Notes: generated by a model from the sequence alone, not told the origin. A DNA stretch of 64,000 nt from Shewanella psychrotolerans (GCF_019457595.1 NZ_CP080419.1:620001-684000); one strand, 5' to 3'; counted from the stretch's first letter, positions 38,869 through 48,430 are shown. Numbers and translations: made by a program.

Positions 38869-40338
38869 TTAGGCTTTTGTAGCCGCTTGGCTCGGGCGGC
38901 GAGTGCGACGGCGTGCTGGTGCGTTACCATCTCTGTGTTCGCTCTTGCCTTGGTAAGGACTCTTGCTTTGTCCTTGCCCTTGACGGTCTTGACCTTGACG
39001 ATCTTGGCTCTGGCCTTCGGCGCTAGGTTTGCTGGCTGCGCCACTGCGACGTTTACTTTGGCCTTCGCGGTTGGCTTGCGGCTTATCGTCATTGCGGTTG
39101 TGTCCACCACTATTACGCGGTGGGCGGTTGCCGCTTGGCTTAGCATTACGCGGGCCACGGTTTTGGTTATGACGCTTAGGCGTTAAGTCAGTCTCTGGCA
39201 GTTTGTGAGTCGATTCAAACCCAGCCACTTCGGTACGTGGCAAGTTTTTACCAATAAGGCGTTCAATATCCGCTAGCAGTTTAAACTCTTCGCTGCTCAC
39301 CAGAGAGATCGCTTTACCATCGGCACCCGCACGGCCAGTACGACCAATGCGATGCACATAATCCTCTGGTACGTTTGGCAGGTCAAAATTGACGACTTGC
39401 GGTAGTTGGTCGATATCGAGACCACGAGCGGCGATATCGGTCGCCACTAACACTCGTACTTCACCGGTTTTAAAGTTGGCGAGGGCTTTGGTTCGTGCGC
39501 CTTGGCTCTTATTGCCATGGATCGCAGCAGCGGTGATACCTTTGGCATCTAAGCTCTTGGCTAAACGGTTGGCACCGTGTTTGGTGCGACTAAACACCAG
39601 TACTTGTTGCCAATCGTTTTGCTTAATTAGTTGTACTAGTGCAGCTGACTTTTGAGTTTTGTCTACAGGACAAACTAGCTGCTCTACAGTGTTAGCCGTG
39701 GTGTTACGTGGCGTCACCGAGATCTCGACGGGGTTATTCACTAAGCCTTTGGCTAAGGTGCGGATCTCATTGGAGAAGGTGGCCGAAAACATTAGGTTTT
39801 GGCGCTTTGGCGGCAATATGGCCAATACCTTTTTGATATCGTGAATAAAGCCCATGTCCAGCATGCGGTCGGCTTCGTCGAGCACTAAGACTTCGAGTTG
39901 GCTAAAGCTTAAGGCTCTTTGATTATAAAGATCGAGCAAACGTCCTGGGGTTGCCACCAAAATATCGACACCACGATTAAGTTGGCTGATCTGTGGGCTA
40001 ATTCCCACACCACCAAATACCACTGCACTGCGAAGCGGCAGGTATTTACCGTATGTGGTGACGCTCTCTGCGATTTGTGCGGCGAGCTCTCGTGTTGGTG
40101 TTAATACCAAGGCGCGCACTTGTTTCGCGCGAGCACGCTCGCCTTTGCTCAATAGTTCTAGCAGTGGCAGGGTAAAGCCCGCCGTCTTGCCCGTGCCGGT
40201 TTGTGCCGCCGCCATTACATCCTTGCCTTCTAACACTGCAGGTATTGCCTGTGCTTGGATAGGAGAGGGTGTTTCATAACCTTTGTGGGCTACAGCTTTT
40301 AAGATTGGGGCGGATAAACCTAGGGAGGTAAAACTCAT
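38869..40338 (-). CDS. rhlE: DEAD-box RNA helicase, RhlE family
   Basis: ATP-dependent RNA helicase of 489 residues. Q motif [11 protein letters not shown], Walker [14 protein letters not shown] ([12 protein letters not shown]), SAT (FSATFS) and [10 protein letters not shown] are present. The tail (about 385-489) is long, basic and low in complexity, rich in Arg, Gly, Asn, Gln and repeated QDRQGQ units; such tails bind RNA non-specifically and support cold growth. The start [13 protein letters not shown] at 40338 is the family start; an 11-residue upstream extension is unsupported. The gene is backbone-like and separates the WYL/ftsZ-like pair from the psr cluster. Confidence 0.87.
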   Translation of the reverse strand: MSFTSLGLSAPILKAVAHKGYETPSPIQAQAIPAVLEGKDVMAAAQTGTGKTAGFTLPLLELLSKGERARAKQVRALVLTPTRELAAQIAESVTTYGKYLPLRSAVVFGGVGISPQISQLNRGVDILVATPGRLLDLYNQRALSFSQLEVLVLDEADRMLDMGFIHDIKKVLAILPPKRQNLMFSATFSNEIRTLAKGLVNNPVEISVTPRNTTANTVEQLVCPVDKTQKSAALVQLIKQNDWQQVLVFSRTKHGANRLAKSLDAKGITAAAIHGNKSQGARTKALANFKTGEVRVLVATDIAARGLDIDQLPQVVNFDLPNVPEDYVHRIGRTGRAGADGKAISLVSSEEFKLLADIERLIGKNLPRTEVAGFESTHKLPETDLTPKRHNQNRGPRNAKPSGNRPPRNSGGHNRNDDKPQANREGQSKRRSGAASKPSAEGQSQDRQGQDRQGQGQSKSPYQGKSEHRDGNAPARRRTRRPSQAATKA

Positions 40339-40754
40339 AGATGGGTCTCTTGGGGCTGCCAAGGGCAGCAAAATTTCAGGTGCCAGGTACGCTGGCGGGC
40401 GTGCATCTTACAGGATCTGCTTAATAATCGCTAATTATTCGGTGAAACTAGGCGAGCAAACGTACAGTTAAAAGATTACGTTGGGTCTTTCGTGTGGATA
40501 AAAGTATAGGCTAATCGCTCTGAAAGTGTAAAAAGCAGTGAGTGATCGTCGCTTGCATCGCGGCGGCATGGTGAATATTTGCTTAGCGGGTTAAGTAAAA
40601 TCAATTTAATGCTATTATTCTGTCGCTCATGATTGAGTTTTGTGCAAAGGAGACTACAATAGCCGCCTTTCTGCTTTACATCATTTTTATGTCAGCAGCA
40701 CCCAACCCATATTGATAGCGAACTAGACACTCGAAGATCGAATTAGGAAATACA
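40339..40754. other. Divergent intergenic region between rhlE and the DUF3622-like gene
   Basis: A 416-bp non-coding region holding promoters for both neighbours. Apart from the promoter candidate at 40633-40660, no repeat, RNA or operator is recognised. Confidence 0.5.
40633..40660 (+). promoter_or_regulatory. Candidate promoter of the DUF3622-like gene
   Basis: TTGAGT (40633-40638) and TACAAT (40655-40660) are spaced by 16 bases, about 95 bases upstream of the start codon. Confidence 0.4.
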
Positions 40755-41075
40755 ATGACGCAACAAAAGAAATACGGTCTTCGTGTGATCGAAGCCGAAG
40801 GTACATGGACTGCACAAGTGACTCGCCGCATGACTGCACGTAAGACGGTTGTCTCTAAATCTCAAAAAGGTTTCGCTACCGAAGCAGAAGCCAATGAGTG
40901 GGGCAATAAAGCATTACAACAGATTGTTGAAAATCTCATGGTGCGTAACGAACGTCGTGCTAAGCAACGCGCGGAGCGCGATCAGGCTTTGGCCGAGAAG
41001 GATGCTGCTGCCGAGAAATGGCGCGCCGAACACGATGCAGATGAAGACGACATCTACGACGAAGACGACAAATAA
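40755..41075 (+). CDS. DUF3622-like small protein
   Basis: A 106-residue protein. The N-terminal half (YGLRVIEAEGTWTAQVTRRM, ARKTVVSKSQKGFATEAEA) resembles DUF3622, a small domain of unknown function from marine gammaproteobacteria. The second half is a charged helix (RNERRAKQRAERDQALAEKD) ending in a very acidic tail. The basic-then-acidic layout could suit nucleic-acid or ribosome contact, but this is a guess. It has its own terminator. Confidence 0.65.
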   Translation: MTQQKKYGLRVIEAEGTWTAQVTRRMTARKTVVSKSQKGFATEAEANEWGNKALQQIVENLMVRNERRAKQRAERDQALAEKDAAAEKWRAEHDADEDDIYDEDDK

Positions 41076-41096
41076 AATCCTGTCGGCCAGTTGATG

Positions 41097-41135
41097 AAAA
41101 AGCCCAGAGGATGCTATGCATCTCTGGGCTTTTTT
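41097..41135 (+). terminator. Terminator after DUF3622-like gene
   Basis: AAAAAGCCCAGAG pairs with CTCTGGGCTTTTT, extended inward by GATG/CATC with a bulge, and is followed by T residues. Confidence 0.92.
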
Positions 41136-41216
41136 GTGTCTAACATTAAGTCATTTAGGTTTGCTGCTAGCTTACTTACTGCTTAGCCTAGCGTGACCTT
41201 AAGAGTGCAAACAATA

Positions 41217-42158
41217 TTAGCTAATATAACTCTGCCCTGCATATAGCACAAAGTGTCTCAGCGCCAGCACCCCGGTGAGGCTACAGCAAGCCACCGCGAT
41301 CATCACGCCCTTGCTGTGGCGCGTCTGTGATGGCATCAGCATGGTGAGCAGTGGGATGGCAAAACCGATACCGACCACACCGACCCAGAAGACACTTGCC
41401 CACACACCTGTAGTGAGTGACACCAGCGCCGCTGCAGCTGCACCGCCCTTGAAGTAGAGGGCGCAGAACAGCATGAACAGGAACATGATCTCGCTTAGCA
41501 TCACGGGCAGTTCTAGGCCGTGCATCTTACCCAGATTCGCATCATGGGGGTGAGTGTTAAACATCAGCAGCGCGCCAACGGCGTTGGCTGCGGCGCCTGC
41601 AGACAGACCCGATACCAAAAAGAGTGCCGGTAGCACAGCCGTGTTTAACATCGGGTAGGCGTTCATCGCTGAGATGAGGAAGCCTGTATAGGCACCGACA
41701 CCAATGGCGAGCACAAATAACACCACTTCCATCACCTTTCTAAATGGCATTAATGCGTGTGCCACTGGCACTAGGAAGCCCAATTTCCACTTAGGCAGCT
41801 CATCTCGCAACACAATTAAGGAGTAGGCGATCCCTATGGGTGAGTAAGCTAACAAAGCCAGCACCCCTATGGACATTACCGAGCTCAAGTTGTAGTTGAT
41901 TAGAATAAGCCAGAAATCAAATGGCTTAGTTAAATCAAATATTAAGCAGGCAAGACCGACAGAGATAGCCACTGGGCTGATAATCGCCGCCGCTTTTAAT
42001 ATTGCACTCTCTACCGACTTATCTTTGCTGTACCAGCGCAGACCTATGCCGATCAGGATGGAGCCTGCCGAGAGGCCTGCCATAAACAGGTAGACCGCGA
42101 TAATCCAGTTCCAGGTGACTGGATCATATTGCGCCATATCGCCCCAGGTATTGTTCAT
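41217..42158 (-). CDS. psrC: Polysulfide/thiosulfate reductase membrane subunit (NrfD family)
   Basis: Integral membrane quinol-oxidising subunit, 313 residues with about eight hydrophobic helices (for example WIIAVYLFMAGLSAGSILIG at the start). Its size and NrfD-like sequence match PsrC rather than the shorter cytochrome-b type PhsC. It has no heme motif. It would pass electrons from menaquinol to PsrB. It overlaps psrB by 4 bases and is the last gene of the operon. Confidence 0.85.
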   Translation of the reverse strand: MNNTWGDMAQYDPVTWNWIIAVYLFMAGLSAGSILIGIGLRWYSKDKSVESAILKAAAIISPVAISVGLACLIFDLTKPFDFWLILINYNLSSVMSIGVLALLAYSPIGIAYSLIVLRDELPKWKLGFLVPVAHALMPFRKVMEVVLFVLAIGVGAYTGFLISAMNAYPMLNTAVLPALFLVSGLSAGAAANAVGALLMFNTHPHDANLGKMHGLELPVMLSEIMFLFMLFCALYFKGGAAAAALVSLTTGVWASVFWVGVVGIGFAIPLLTMLMPSQTRHSKGVMIAVACCSLTGVLALRHFVLYAGQSYIS

Positions 42159-42727
42159 GACTGTATCCCCCCTCGTTTAGTTGGAATGCGATAAACCCTG
42201 GGTTTAGTACCCAGATGGGTTTTCTCCTGATAGGTCGCTTTAGTGTTGATCAGTTTGGCCACCTCGCTGCTTGGATCGTTGGCATCGCCAAAGGTGAGTG
42301 CATCGGTGGGACACACGGTCACGCAGGCTGGCAGTTCGCCGCGGGCTAGGCGGGTATCCTTACAGAAGTTACACTTGTCGGCCGCCTTGGTTTCAGGGTT
42401 AATGAAACGTACCTTGTAGGGACAGGCCGCCACACAGTACATACAGCCGACGCACTTATCTTCTTTGATTGAGACCAGTCCATCTTCGCCCACATAGGCC
42501 GCGCCTGTCGGACAGACGGTGACACAAGGCGCGTTTTCACATTGCTGACAGGAGACGCGGTTGTATTTAAAGTGCAGGTGCGGGGCATCGCCAAAGGGGC
42601 CTTCGACCCGCACTTGCAGACGGGTGACCCCTTCTGGGGTACCGTTTTCGCTGCGACAGGCGACGCTACAGGCCTGGCAGCCGATGCAGCGATTCTCGTC
42701 GTGCACCATTACATATCTTTTACTCAT
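42155..42727 (-). CDS. psrB: Polysulfide/thiosulfate reductase iron-sulfur subunit
   Basis: Ferredoxin-like electron-transfer subunit, 190 residues, with four cysteine clusters for [4Fe-4S] centres: CIGCQACSVAC, CQQCENAPCVTVCP, CVGCMYCVAACP and CNFCKDTRLARGELPACVTV. There is no signal sequence, as it is exported with the Tat-bearing catalytic subunit. AGGAG lies 6 bases upstream of the ATG. It is 12 bases after psrA and overlaps psrC, giving the operon order psrA-psrB-psrC. Confidence 0.9.
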   Translation of the reverse strand: MSKRYVMVHDENRCIGCQACSVACRSENGTPEGVTRLQVRVEGPFGDAPHLHFKYNRVSCQQCENAPCVTVCPTGAAYVGEDGLVSIKEDKCVGCMYCVAACPYKVRFINPETKAADKCNFCKDTRLARGELPACVTVCPTDALTFGDANDPSSEVAKLINTKATYQEKTHLGTKPRVYRIPTKRGGIQS

Positions 42728-42739
42728 ACTGGACTCCTA

Positions 42740-45022
42740 TTAGATCTTCGCTAGCGTGATGCCAGTAGTGTGAATATTCATGCCGCAGACAGGCGCCGTT
42801 TTGTTTGGCAGCAGGTTACCGCAGTGAACCCCTTTGCCGGTCGCTCTGGATAGCTCTTTGTTTTTAGAGCCGAAGCCCATGTAGGCGAACACGGTATCCT
42901 GACGAATACCCAGAGTGACCAGGGCGGTACCTTCTTCGCTGCCGACACTGCTGGTGAGACGTATCTTATCGCCGCTGGCGATCCCTAAGCGTCCTGCGGT
43001 GATAGGGTGGATCCACACGCCGTTGTCAGACATCAGGTTGGCCAGCATGGGCACGTTGTGGGTGGCACCATTGGTGTGCACCGCTACCTTGCCCTGAATA
43101 AAGTAGAGTTCGTTGTCCTGTTTGAGTTTGACTGGACGATACTTAATGACTCCGCGACCGGCGGCCATCTGCTCGACCTTATCTGAGCTGAGTTCTATCT
43201 TGCCGCTAGGGGTCTTGAAGCTCATGGCGCTGGCATAGGTGCCGTCGTCATCGGTAGGTTTAGCATTGGGATACTGCTTCACGAACGCCGCTACCATAGC
43301 GGGTTCACGCAGCATTAGCGGCTTGCCGTAGCTGACATAGCCCTTCTCTTTAATTTCATTTAAGCGTGCCACGTCACGATCGACTTGCAGCAGTTGCAGG
43401 CTTTCCATGTTTTCCCATGGGAAGTATTGCCCTAGACCCATCTCATGGCCTAATTCTTTGAAGATCTGCCAGCTTGGCTTAGTGTTGCCTATGGTCTCAA
43501 CCACACGTTGACGCACGTAGTAGGCTGGACTCTTGCCTGACTTGTCGGCGATCTCTTCGTCCCGTTCCAGATAGGTGGATTCGGGGAGAATGATGTCGGC
43601 GTAGGCCGCCGTTTCGCTGATATAAACATCACAGCTGACCACAAACTCGAGTTTCTTCAGGGTCTCAACCACCAAGGCTCTGTCTGTCATGGTCTGCATC
43701 GGGTTGGTGCGGCTCATCACCCAGGCTCTAAGCTGATAGGGTTTGGCTGCTAAGGTGGCATCGAGAATGGTTTGATAGATACCGCCTGATGACCACATCA
43801 TGGCGTACTGCTCATCTACCTGGTCGATACGCTTGGCTTGAGGCTTAGGCATGCCTTCGACACCGGGTTTACCTAAACCTGGAGCGACCTTGTCACCGGC
43901 AAACTTGTTGTAAGTTTTAGCCTTCTTACCCAGGTAGAGGCCGCCCTTGCGCTCAATGTTGCCGATTAACACGTTGGCGGCAAACAGGGCGCGGCGCATC
44001 TCAAACTCTTCTGGTGTGAAGGTGGCGCGGTGACCAAAGTCCACTACGGCATGGGGCGCCTTGCCGGCAAACTCATGGGCGATGCGGCGAATGTCCTTGG
44101 CGGGCACGTCGCTGATCCCTTCGGCCCATTCTGGAGTGTAGGCTTTGACCTCCTTGGCGAAGGCATCAAATCCTTCCACGTGGCGCTCGATAAAGGCCTG
44201 GTCGTAGAGGTTGTCGTAGATCAGCACATGGCACAGGGCTAGCGCGACGGTGACATCCGTACCCGGACGTATGGCAAACCATTCGTCCGCTTTGTCGGCG
44301 ACCACGGAGAAGCGTGGTTCGAATACCACTAACTTGGCGCCTTTATCCATCTGCGCCTTCATCATGCCGCGAGTCTCGGACATGTTGATCCCTTCATAGA
44401 GATTGTGACCGAAGTTGATGATGTATTTGGAGTTGCCTAAGTCACGCTTCACTTTAGTGCCAAACATCGCCTTGGCGGCAATCACATAACCACCCGGGCA
44501 GGTAGTGGCATGGGTAAAGGTATTGGGTGAGCCAAATGCCTTGGCTAAATGGAACAGGTGGCCTGAGAGTGAGCCTGATTTAGAGGAGAAGGCCACGGCC
44601 TCTGGGCCATGATCTTGCTTAATCAGATTGAGCTTCTGAGCGATCGTCTTATAGGCCTCTTGCCAGCTGATCTCTTCCCATTTGCCTTCACCGCGCTCGC
44701 CGACCCGGCGAAGCGGTTTGACGATACGCTGCGGATCATACAGCAGGCTGTGACCGGCGCCGCCTCGGGCGCAAACTTTACCGCCAAAAGACTTGGCTTC
44801 CTTATTACCGCTAATAAATACATTCTTGTCATCGACGACTCGTGCCGAAATAGGACAACGTGTCGAGCACATTTCACAAATACTGGCGACTTCCTTGCCC
44901 ACCCCTTTTAAGGGTTTCTGCTCCAGCGCAGCTAAAGAACCGGGTAATAATGTCGCTAGTGCACAGCTTGCTCCCCCTGCGCCAGCACCCTTAATAAACG
45001 TTCGTCTATCAAGCTTTATCAT
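42740..45022 (-). CDS. psrA: Polysulfide/thiosulfate reductase molybdopterin catalytic subunit
   Basis: Periplasmic molybdopterin guanine dinucleotide oxidoreductase of 760 residues, the size of PsrA/PhsA (TtrA is much longer). A Tat signal (DRRTFIKGAGAGGASCALA) is followed by an N-terminal [4Fe-4S] site (C49, C52, C56, C84). The likely molybdenum ligand is C175 in HATTCPGG; a Cys ligand is typical of PsrA/PhsA. The ATG at 45022 is chosen because AGGAGG lies 6 bases upstream; an earlier in-frame ATG overlaps that site. Substrate could be polysulfide or thiosulfate; the neighbouring ThsS/ThsR-like pair favours thiosulfate. Confidence 0.87.
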   Translation of the reverse strand: MIKLDRRTFIKGAGAGGASCALATLLPGSLAALEQKPLKGVGKEVASICEMCSTRCPISARVVDDKNVFISGNKEAKSFGGKVCARGGAGHSLLYDPQRIVKPLRRVGERGEGKWEEISWQEAYKTIAQKLNLIKQDHGPEAVAFSSKSGSLSGHLFHLAKAFGSPNTFTHATTCPGGYVIAAKAMFGTKVKRDLGNSKYIINFGHNLYEGINMSETRGMMKAQMDKGAKLVVFEPRFSVVADKADEWFAIRPGTDVTVALALCHVLIYDNLYDQAFIERHVEGFDAFAKEVKAYTPEWAEGISDVPAKDIRRIAHEFAGKAPHAVVDFGHRATFTPEEFEMRRALFAANVLIGNIERKGGLYLGKKAKTYNKFAGDKVAPGLGKPGVEGMPKPQAKRIDQVDEQYAMMWSSGGIYQTILDATLAAKPYQLRAWVMSRTNPMQTMTDRALVVETLKKLEFVVSCDVYISETAAYADIILPESTYLERDEEIADKSGKSPAYYVRQRVVETIGNTKPSWQIFKELGHEMGLGQYFPWENMESLQLLQVDRDVARLNEIKEKGYVSYGKPLMLREPAMVAAFVKQYPNAKPTDDDGTYASAMSFKTPSGKIELSSDKVEQMAAGRGVIKYRPVKLKQDNELYFIQGKVAVHTNGATHNVPMLANLMSDNGVWIHPITAGRLGIASGDKIRLTSSVGSEEGTALVTLGIRQDTVFAYMGFGSKNKELSRATGKGVHCGNLLPNKTAPVCGMNIHTTGITLAKI

Positions 45023-45032
45023 GGTTTCCTCC

Positions 45033-45054
45033 TTCATCTGCCTGAGCAGATGAA
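45033..45054 (-). promoter_or_regulatory. Leader hairpin at the psrA ribosome site
   Basis: A perfect 9-bp stem (TTCATCTGC / GCAGATGAA) with a CTGA loop directly abuts the psrA Shine-Dalgarno sequence. It may affect translation or be an operator. Confidence 0.45.
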
Positions 45055-45134
45055 ATCACACACTGTTATTGGTTTTTGTTCCCTCCCGCAGGAGGTCTGA
45101 GGCTATTGTTATCCCATATGAAATACAGGGGTAT

Positions 45135-45148
45135 TGTGGTAAACCACA
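45135..45148. promoter_or_regulatory. Inverted repeat in the psrA promoter region
   Basis: TGTGGT, AA, ACCACA is a perfect palindrome about 115 bases upstream of psrA. It is a plausible regulator site (ThsR-like or other), unassigned. The rest of the 295-bp gap has no further clear signal. Confidence 0.4.
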
Positions 45149-45317
45149 TAGGAAGAACAGGCGTGATCTGGCGCAACGATTTTTAGCGCAAATGTAAAAA
45201 AAATGTGACCTTTACTCACGCTTAGAGGAAGGTCGGAGGGGGAACCGCTGGGTGATAAAGGGCAGGGCTAACAGCCAGACTGAGCCGAGTAAAAAGTCAG
45301 AAAGTGTATTTTAAGCA

Positions 45318-45905
45318 TCAGATTTGGCTGTATTTTGCCAGTTCTGCCAGGTTGTGTACCTTGAGCTTTTTCATCACGTTAGAACGGTGTACTTCTATGG
45401 TGCGCAGCGATAAATAGAGTGCCTCGGAAAGTTGCTTGTTGGTTTTACCTTGAATCAACAGTTCCAGCACTTGATGTTCACGCTCGCTGAGGGTCGCTAG
45501 GTTTTGGCTCAGTTGCAGTGCTTCGAAGGCCTTCTGGCTGCGGAGCATGCTCTTGTCGATGGCAGCGGCCAAGGCTTGACCCGAAACAGGTTTTTGGAAG
45601 AAGTCGCAGGCGCCTTGGCGAAAGGCGTTGACCGCCATGGGCAGATCGCCATGGCCAGTTAAAAAGATCACTCCCAAGGGGCTGTTGATCTCGTTCAGGC
45701 GCTGATGAAGAGCCTGGCCTGTGATAGCCGGCATACGACTGTCGAGCACGACACATCCCGCCTGATTTAAATCGATTTTGTCTAAGAAGTCGAGGCCAGA
45801 GACAAAGGTGGTGAGTTGATAACCAAACTGGTGCAGCATAAAGCTCAGCGAATCGAGCACAGCTTCATCATCGTCGACCAAGTAGAGGGGCAGGGTTTGT
45901 GACAT
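45318..45905 (-). CDS. thsR: Response regulator, FixJ/NarL type (ThsR/TtrR-like)
   Basis: Response regulator of 195 residues. The receiver has LVDDDEAVLDSL, phospho-acceptor Asp in VVLDSRMPAITG, and KPVSGQ with the conserved lysine. The LuxR-type helix-turn-helix (about 130-190) includes LSEREHQVLELLIQGKTNKQ and LSLRTIEVHRSNVMKKL. The start at 45905 is chosen because AGGAG is 6 bases upstream; a longer N-terminus lacks support. It sits between the psrABC operon and the divergently encoded kinase. Regulators of this type in Shewanella (ThsR, TtrR) activate thiosulfate or tetrathionate reductase genes. Confidence 0.82.
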   Translation of the reverse strand: MSQTLPLYLVDDDEAVLDSLSFMLHQFGYQLTTFVSGLDFLDKIDLNQAGCVVLDSRMPAITGQALHQRLNEINSPLGVIFLTGHGDLPMAVNAFRQGACDFFQKPVSGQALAAAIDKSMLRSQKAFEALQLSQNLATLSEREHQVLELLIQGKTNKQLSEALYLSLRTIEVHRSNVMKKLKVHNLAELAKYSQI

Positions 45906-45984
45906 GGGATCTCCTGAGTCAGTTTTATCTAGCCTAGCGTCTTGACGGACAAGCGGCAAAAATGGCGTCGGGGCCTTTGAGACA

Positions 45985-45999
45985 GATCACTAAATGATC
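45985..45999. promoter_or_regulatory. Palindrome in the thsR-thsS divergent promoter region
   Basis: GATCA, CTAAA, TGATC is a perfect inverted repeat midway between the two divergent genes. It could be a shared control site; the binder is unknown. Confidence 0.35.
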
Positions 46000-46083
46000 A
46001 TTTTCTGATGCTGGTACTAGAGGGAGTTTGCACCGCTTCACATCAAAGTGTTGGCTTCTTGCTTAGAGTAGGGCTTGGATTAA

Positions 46084-47961
46084 GTGATTGGGCGCGCGAT
46101 GAAAAGGCAATTCGGTAAATGGTTAGTATCTTGTCTGCGCACTGGCTGGCTGAGCCTGTTTGTGTTCTGCCTGTTACTGAGCTCCAGTGTCTGCGCCGAA
46201 GGGGAAAAGCAAGATCGCGCAGATCTTATCCATCTCAGGGTCGGGGTGTTGGCTAATCACGGGGTGCAGAAGGGAATTGATCGCTGGCAGCCCATGATGG
46301 ATTATCTTTCTCAAGAGGTGCCTGGCACCCATTTTGAGGTGGTGCCGGTAGATTTCGATGAGATGAGCCGCCAACTGCTGGCCCATGAGCTGCAGTTTAT
46401 CGTCACCAACCCTGGACAATACTTAAACCTCAGCAATAAATTTCCGCTTTCCTGGTTGGCGACCATGAAGAGCCACATGCATGGCGGTGCCACCTTTGCC
46501 ATCGGCTCCACCATTATCGTGCGCGCCGACAGTCAGATTTATACCCTGCAAGATCTCGAAGGCAAACATCTGGTGGCCAGTGATCCTCAGGCGTTGGGGG
46601 GCTATCAGGCCGCCATAGGTCTGCTGCATAAGATGGGGTATCGCCCTGAGAACTACTTCGGCTCGCTGCGCTTTCTGGGATTCCCGCTGGAACCCATTGT
46701 CTATCAGGTGCGCGACGCGACCGTCGATGCCGCTATCACTCCCTTCTGTACGCTGGAGGAGATGATTGAGGAGGGGTTGGTAAACAAAGAAGATTTTCGA
46801 GTGATCCACCCCACGATGCCTGTGGGCTATGAATGCCTGGTGAGTACCCAGCTTTATCCTAACTGGTCATTTGCCGCTGCCGATACCGTGCCCTCGACCA
46901 TTACTCAAAAGATCACCCAGGCACTGTTTGCCTTGCCTTCGGATCATCCGGCCGCCATTCAGGCCAAGACGCTGGGCTGGACAGCGCCCATCAGTCAGCT
47001 CAGGGTGATCAAACTGTTCAAAGAGTTACAACTCAAGGCGCCACCGCCGCCGCTGCACTATACGGTATTAAAGTGGATGGAGAAGAACAAGGAGTGGGGA
47101 CTGACGCTGCTACTGCTGTTTCTGGTGTCCACCGTCTATCACCTCTGGCTGGAATATAAGTTCAGGCAGAAGAGTGACTTTTTGATCGATACCGAGCGCC
47201 AGCTCAAGGATAAGGCGCTGCAGGTAGAGCGGATGAAGAGCGCGGCGATCCTCGGCGAGATTGGCTCGGGTTTGGCCCATGAGCTGAACCAGCCTATCGC
47301 CGCCATTACCCAATATAGCGAAGGCGGCATGATGCAGCTCAACCGTCATGGTGATGCCGACTCAGAGATCTACGAGCTGCTGGCAAAGATCAACGCTCAG
47401 TCTACTCGGGCAGGTGCCGTGGTGCACCGCATTCGAGGTCTGCTTCAGCGGCGTAAATCCCAGTATGAAGAGCTGTCCCTCGATGAGCTGGTCACCAACA
47501 CCTTGGCGCTGTTTCGCCGCGAGTTTCAGCAGCAGGGAGTTGTCCTCACTCAGGAGGTTCAGGGCGCGTCCTATCATCTGTGCGGCGATAGCGTCGGCTT
47601 GAATCAGGTGCTGGTGAATCTGATTAAAAACAGTCTCGATGCCATGGCCGAGATGCATTCAGAGCGGGAGAAGCGGCTGCTACTTAGCCTTGATTATGGT
47701 GAGCAGCAGGTGAGCCTCAAGCTGGTGGATAATGGCCCCGGTCTCAAGGGCAAGGCGCAAGATCTTATGGCCTCTTTCTACTCGACTAAAGACGACGGCT
47801 TGGGGCTGGGGCTTGCCATCTGCTGCGACGTGATGCGTCAGCACAAGGGCAAGTTCACCATAGATAATTGCGCCGATCACACCGATCTTCCTTGGAAGGA
47901 GGGATGCGTGGTGAGTTTAACTTTACCAAGAAAGTTGGGGGCTTGTGAGAAGGGAAGTTAG
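46084..47961 (+). CDS. thsS: Sensor histidine kinase with PhnD-like periplasmic domain (ThsS/TtrS-like)
   Basis: Membrane sensor of 625 residues. A signal/anchor (about 10-38) precedes a PhnD/substrate-binding-like periplasmic domain (LRVGVLANHGVQKGIDRWQP, LQFIVTNPGQYL, GSTIIVRADS). A second helix (about 340-360, LTLLLLFLVSTVYHLWL) follows. The kinase part has H box GLAHELNQPIAAITQYS, N box NLIKNSLDAM, DNGPGLKG and GLGLGLAICC. This architecture is that of TtrS/ThsS sensors of tetrathionate/thiosulfate. Start could be the GTG at 46084 or the ATG at 46099; neither has a strong ribosome site. Adjacent to psrABC and thsR. Confidence 0.83.
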   Translation: MIGRAMKRQFGKWLVSCLRTGWLSLFVFCLLLSSSVCAEGEKQDRADLIHLRVGVLANHGVQKGIDRWQPMMDYLSQEVPGTHFEVVPVDFDEMSRQLLAHELQFIVTNPGQYLNLSNKFPLSWLATMKSHMHGGATFAIGSTIIVRADSQIYTLQDLEGKHLVASDPQALGGYQAAIGLLHKMGYRPENYFGSLRFLGFPLEPIVYQVRDATVDAAITPFCTLEEMIEEGLVNKEDFRVIHPTMPVGYECLVSTQLYPNWSFAAADTVPSTITQKITQALFALPSDHPAAIQAKTLGWTAPISQLRVIKLFKELQLKAPPPPLHYTVLKWMEKNKEWGLTLLLLFLVSTVYHLWLEYKFRQKSDFLIDTERQLKDKALQVERMKSAAILGEIGSGLAHELNQPIAAITQYSEGGMMQLNRHGDADSEIYELLAKINAQSTRAGAVVHRIRGLLQRRKSQYEELSLDELVTNTLALFRREFQQQGVVLTQEVQGASYHLCGDSVGLNQVLVNLIKNSLDAMAEMHSEREKRLLLSLDYGEQQVSLKLVDNGPGLKGKAQDLMASFYSTKDDGLGLGLAICCDVMRQHKGKFTIDNCADHTDLPWKEGCVVSLTLPRKLGACEKGS

Positions 47962-48061
47962 CCGGTTGGGGCTAATCGGCAAATTAGCCTTGTTACCGTT
48001 GATTACATTAGTTGTAGTTTGAGTTTAGTTACTTAGTTGTAGCGTTAACCTGAGTTGTAAC

Positions 48062-48213
48062 CAATAGCCTGCGGCTCGCTTATGTGCAGATACGCCTGTG
48101 ACACGCTGTGCGCCATCCTTGGCCGCTCTACGGTTTCATCCCTGAAACCGAAGGTCACAGGCGTATCTACACTGGGTATCTAACGTCTCTTCGATTTGAC
48201 GGTATTGGGTGCG
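48062..48213 (-). repeat. Family A repeat, copy A4
   Basis: Outer arms GTGCAGATACGCCTGTGAC and GTCACAGGCGTATCTACAC pair at 18 of 19 positions. Inside are two hairpins, GCCATCCTTGGC and GGTTTCATCCCTGAAACC. It ends in GTATCTAACGTCTCTTCGA. It is closely similar to A1 but with different, still paired, arm bases. Confidence 0.85.
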
Positions 48214-48248
48214 AGTAGCGTTTGGTTGCATGTCTATTTGTCAAGTGA

Positions 48249-48430
48249 GTTTGAAGGTCGACCCTTCATGGCTACTTATCACCTGCGGTGAGCGAATGTG
48301 CGAACACTTCTGCGACACGCCACGAGCACAATCCCTGTGGGCTCTACGCCAGCATCCATGCTGGCAAAGGCCGCAGCCGCGTTCACACTTGGTATCTAAC
48401 TTTCTCCGATTTGGCTGCATTTGGTGTGCG
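48249..48430 (-). repeat. Family A repeat, copy A5
   Basis: It runs from GAAGGTCGACCCTTC (hairpin) through a CACCTGCGGTG hairpin, an outer arm GTGCGAACACTTCTGCG, two inner hairpins (one GCCAGCATCCATGCTGGC, 8 bp), the returning arm CGCAGCCGCGTTCACAC and TATCTAACTTTCTCCGA. It shares the family plan with largely different stem sequence. Lies 35 bases after A4, same orientation. Confidence 0.8.

Noticed and set aside
45199..45220. CRP site upstream of psrA (TGTGA...TCACG)
   Set aside because: The spacer is seven bases rather than six and the right half is imperfect.
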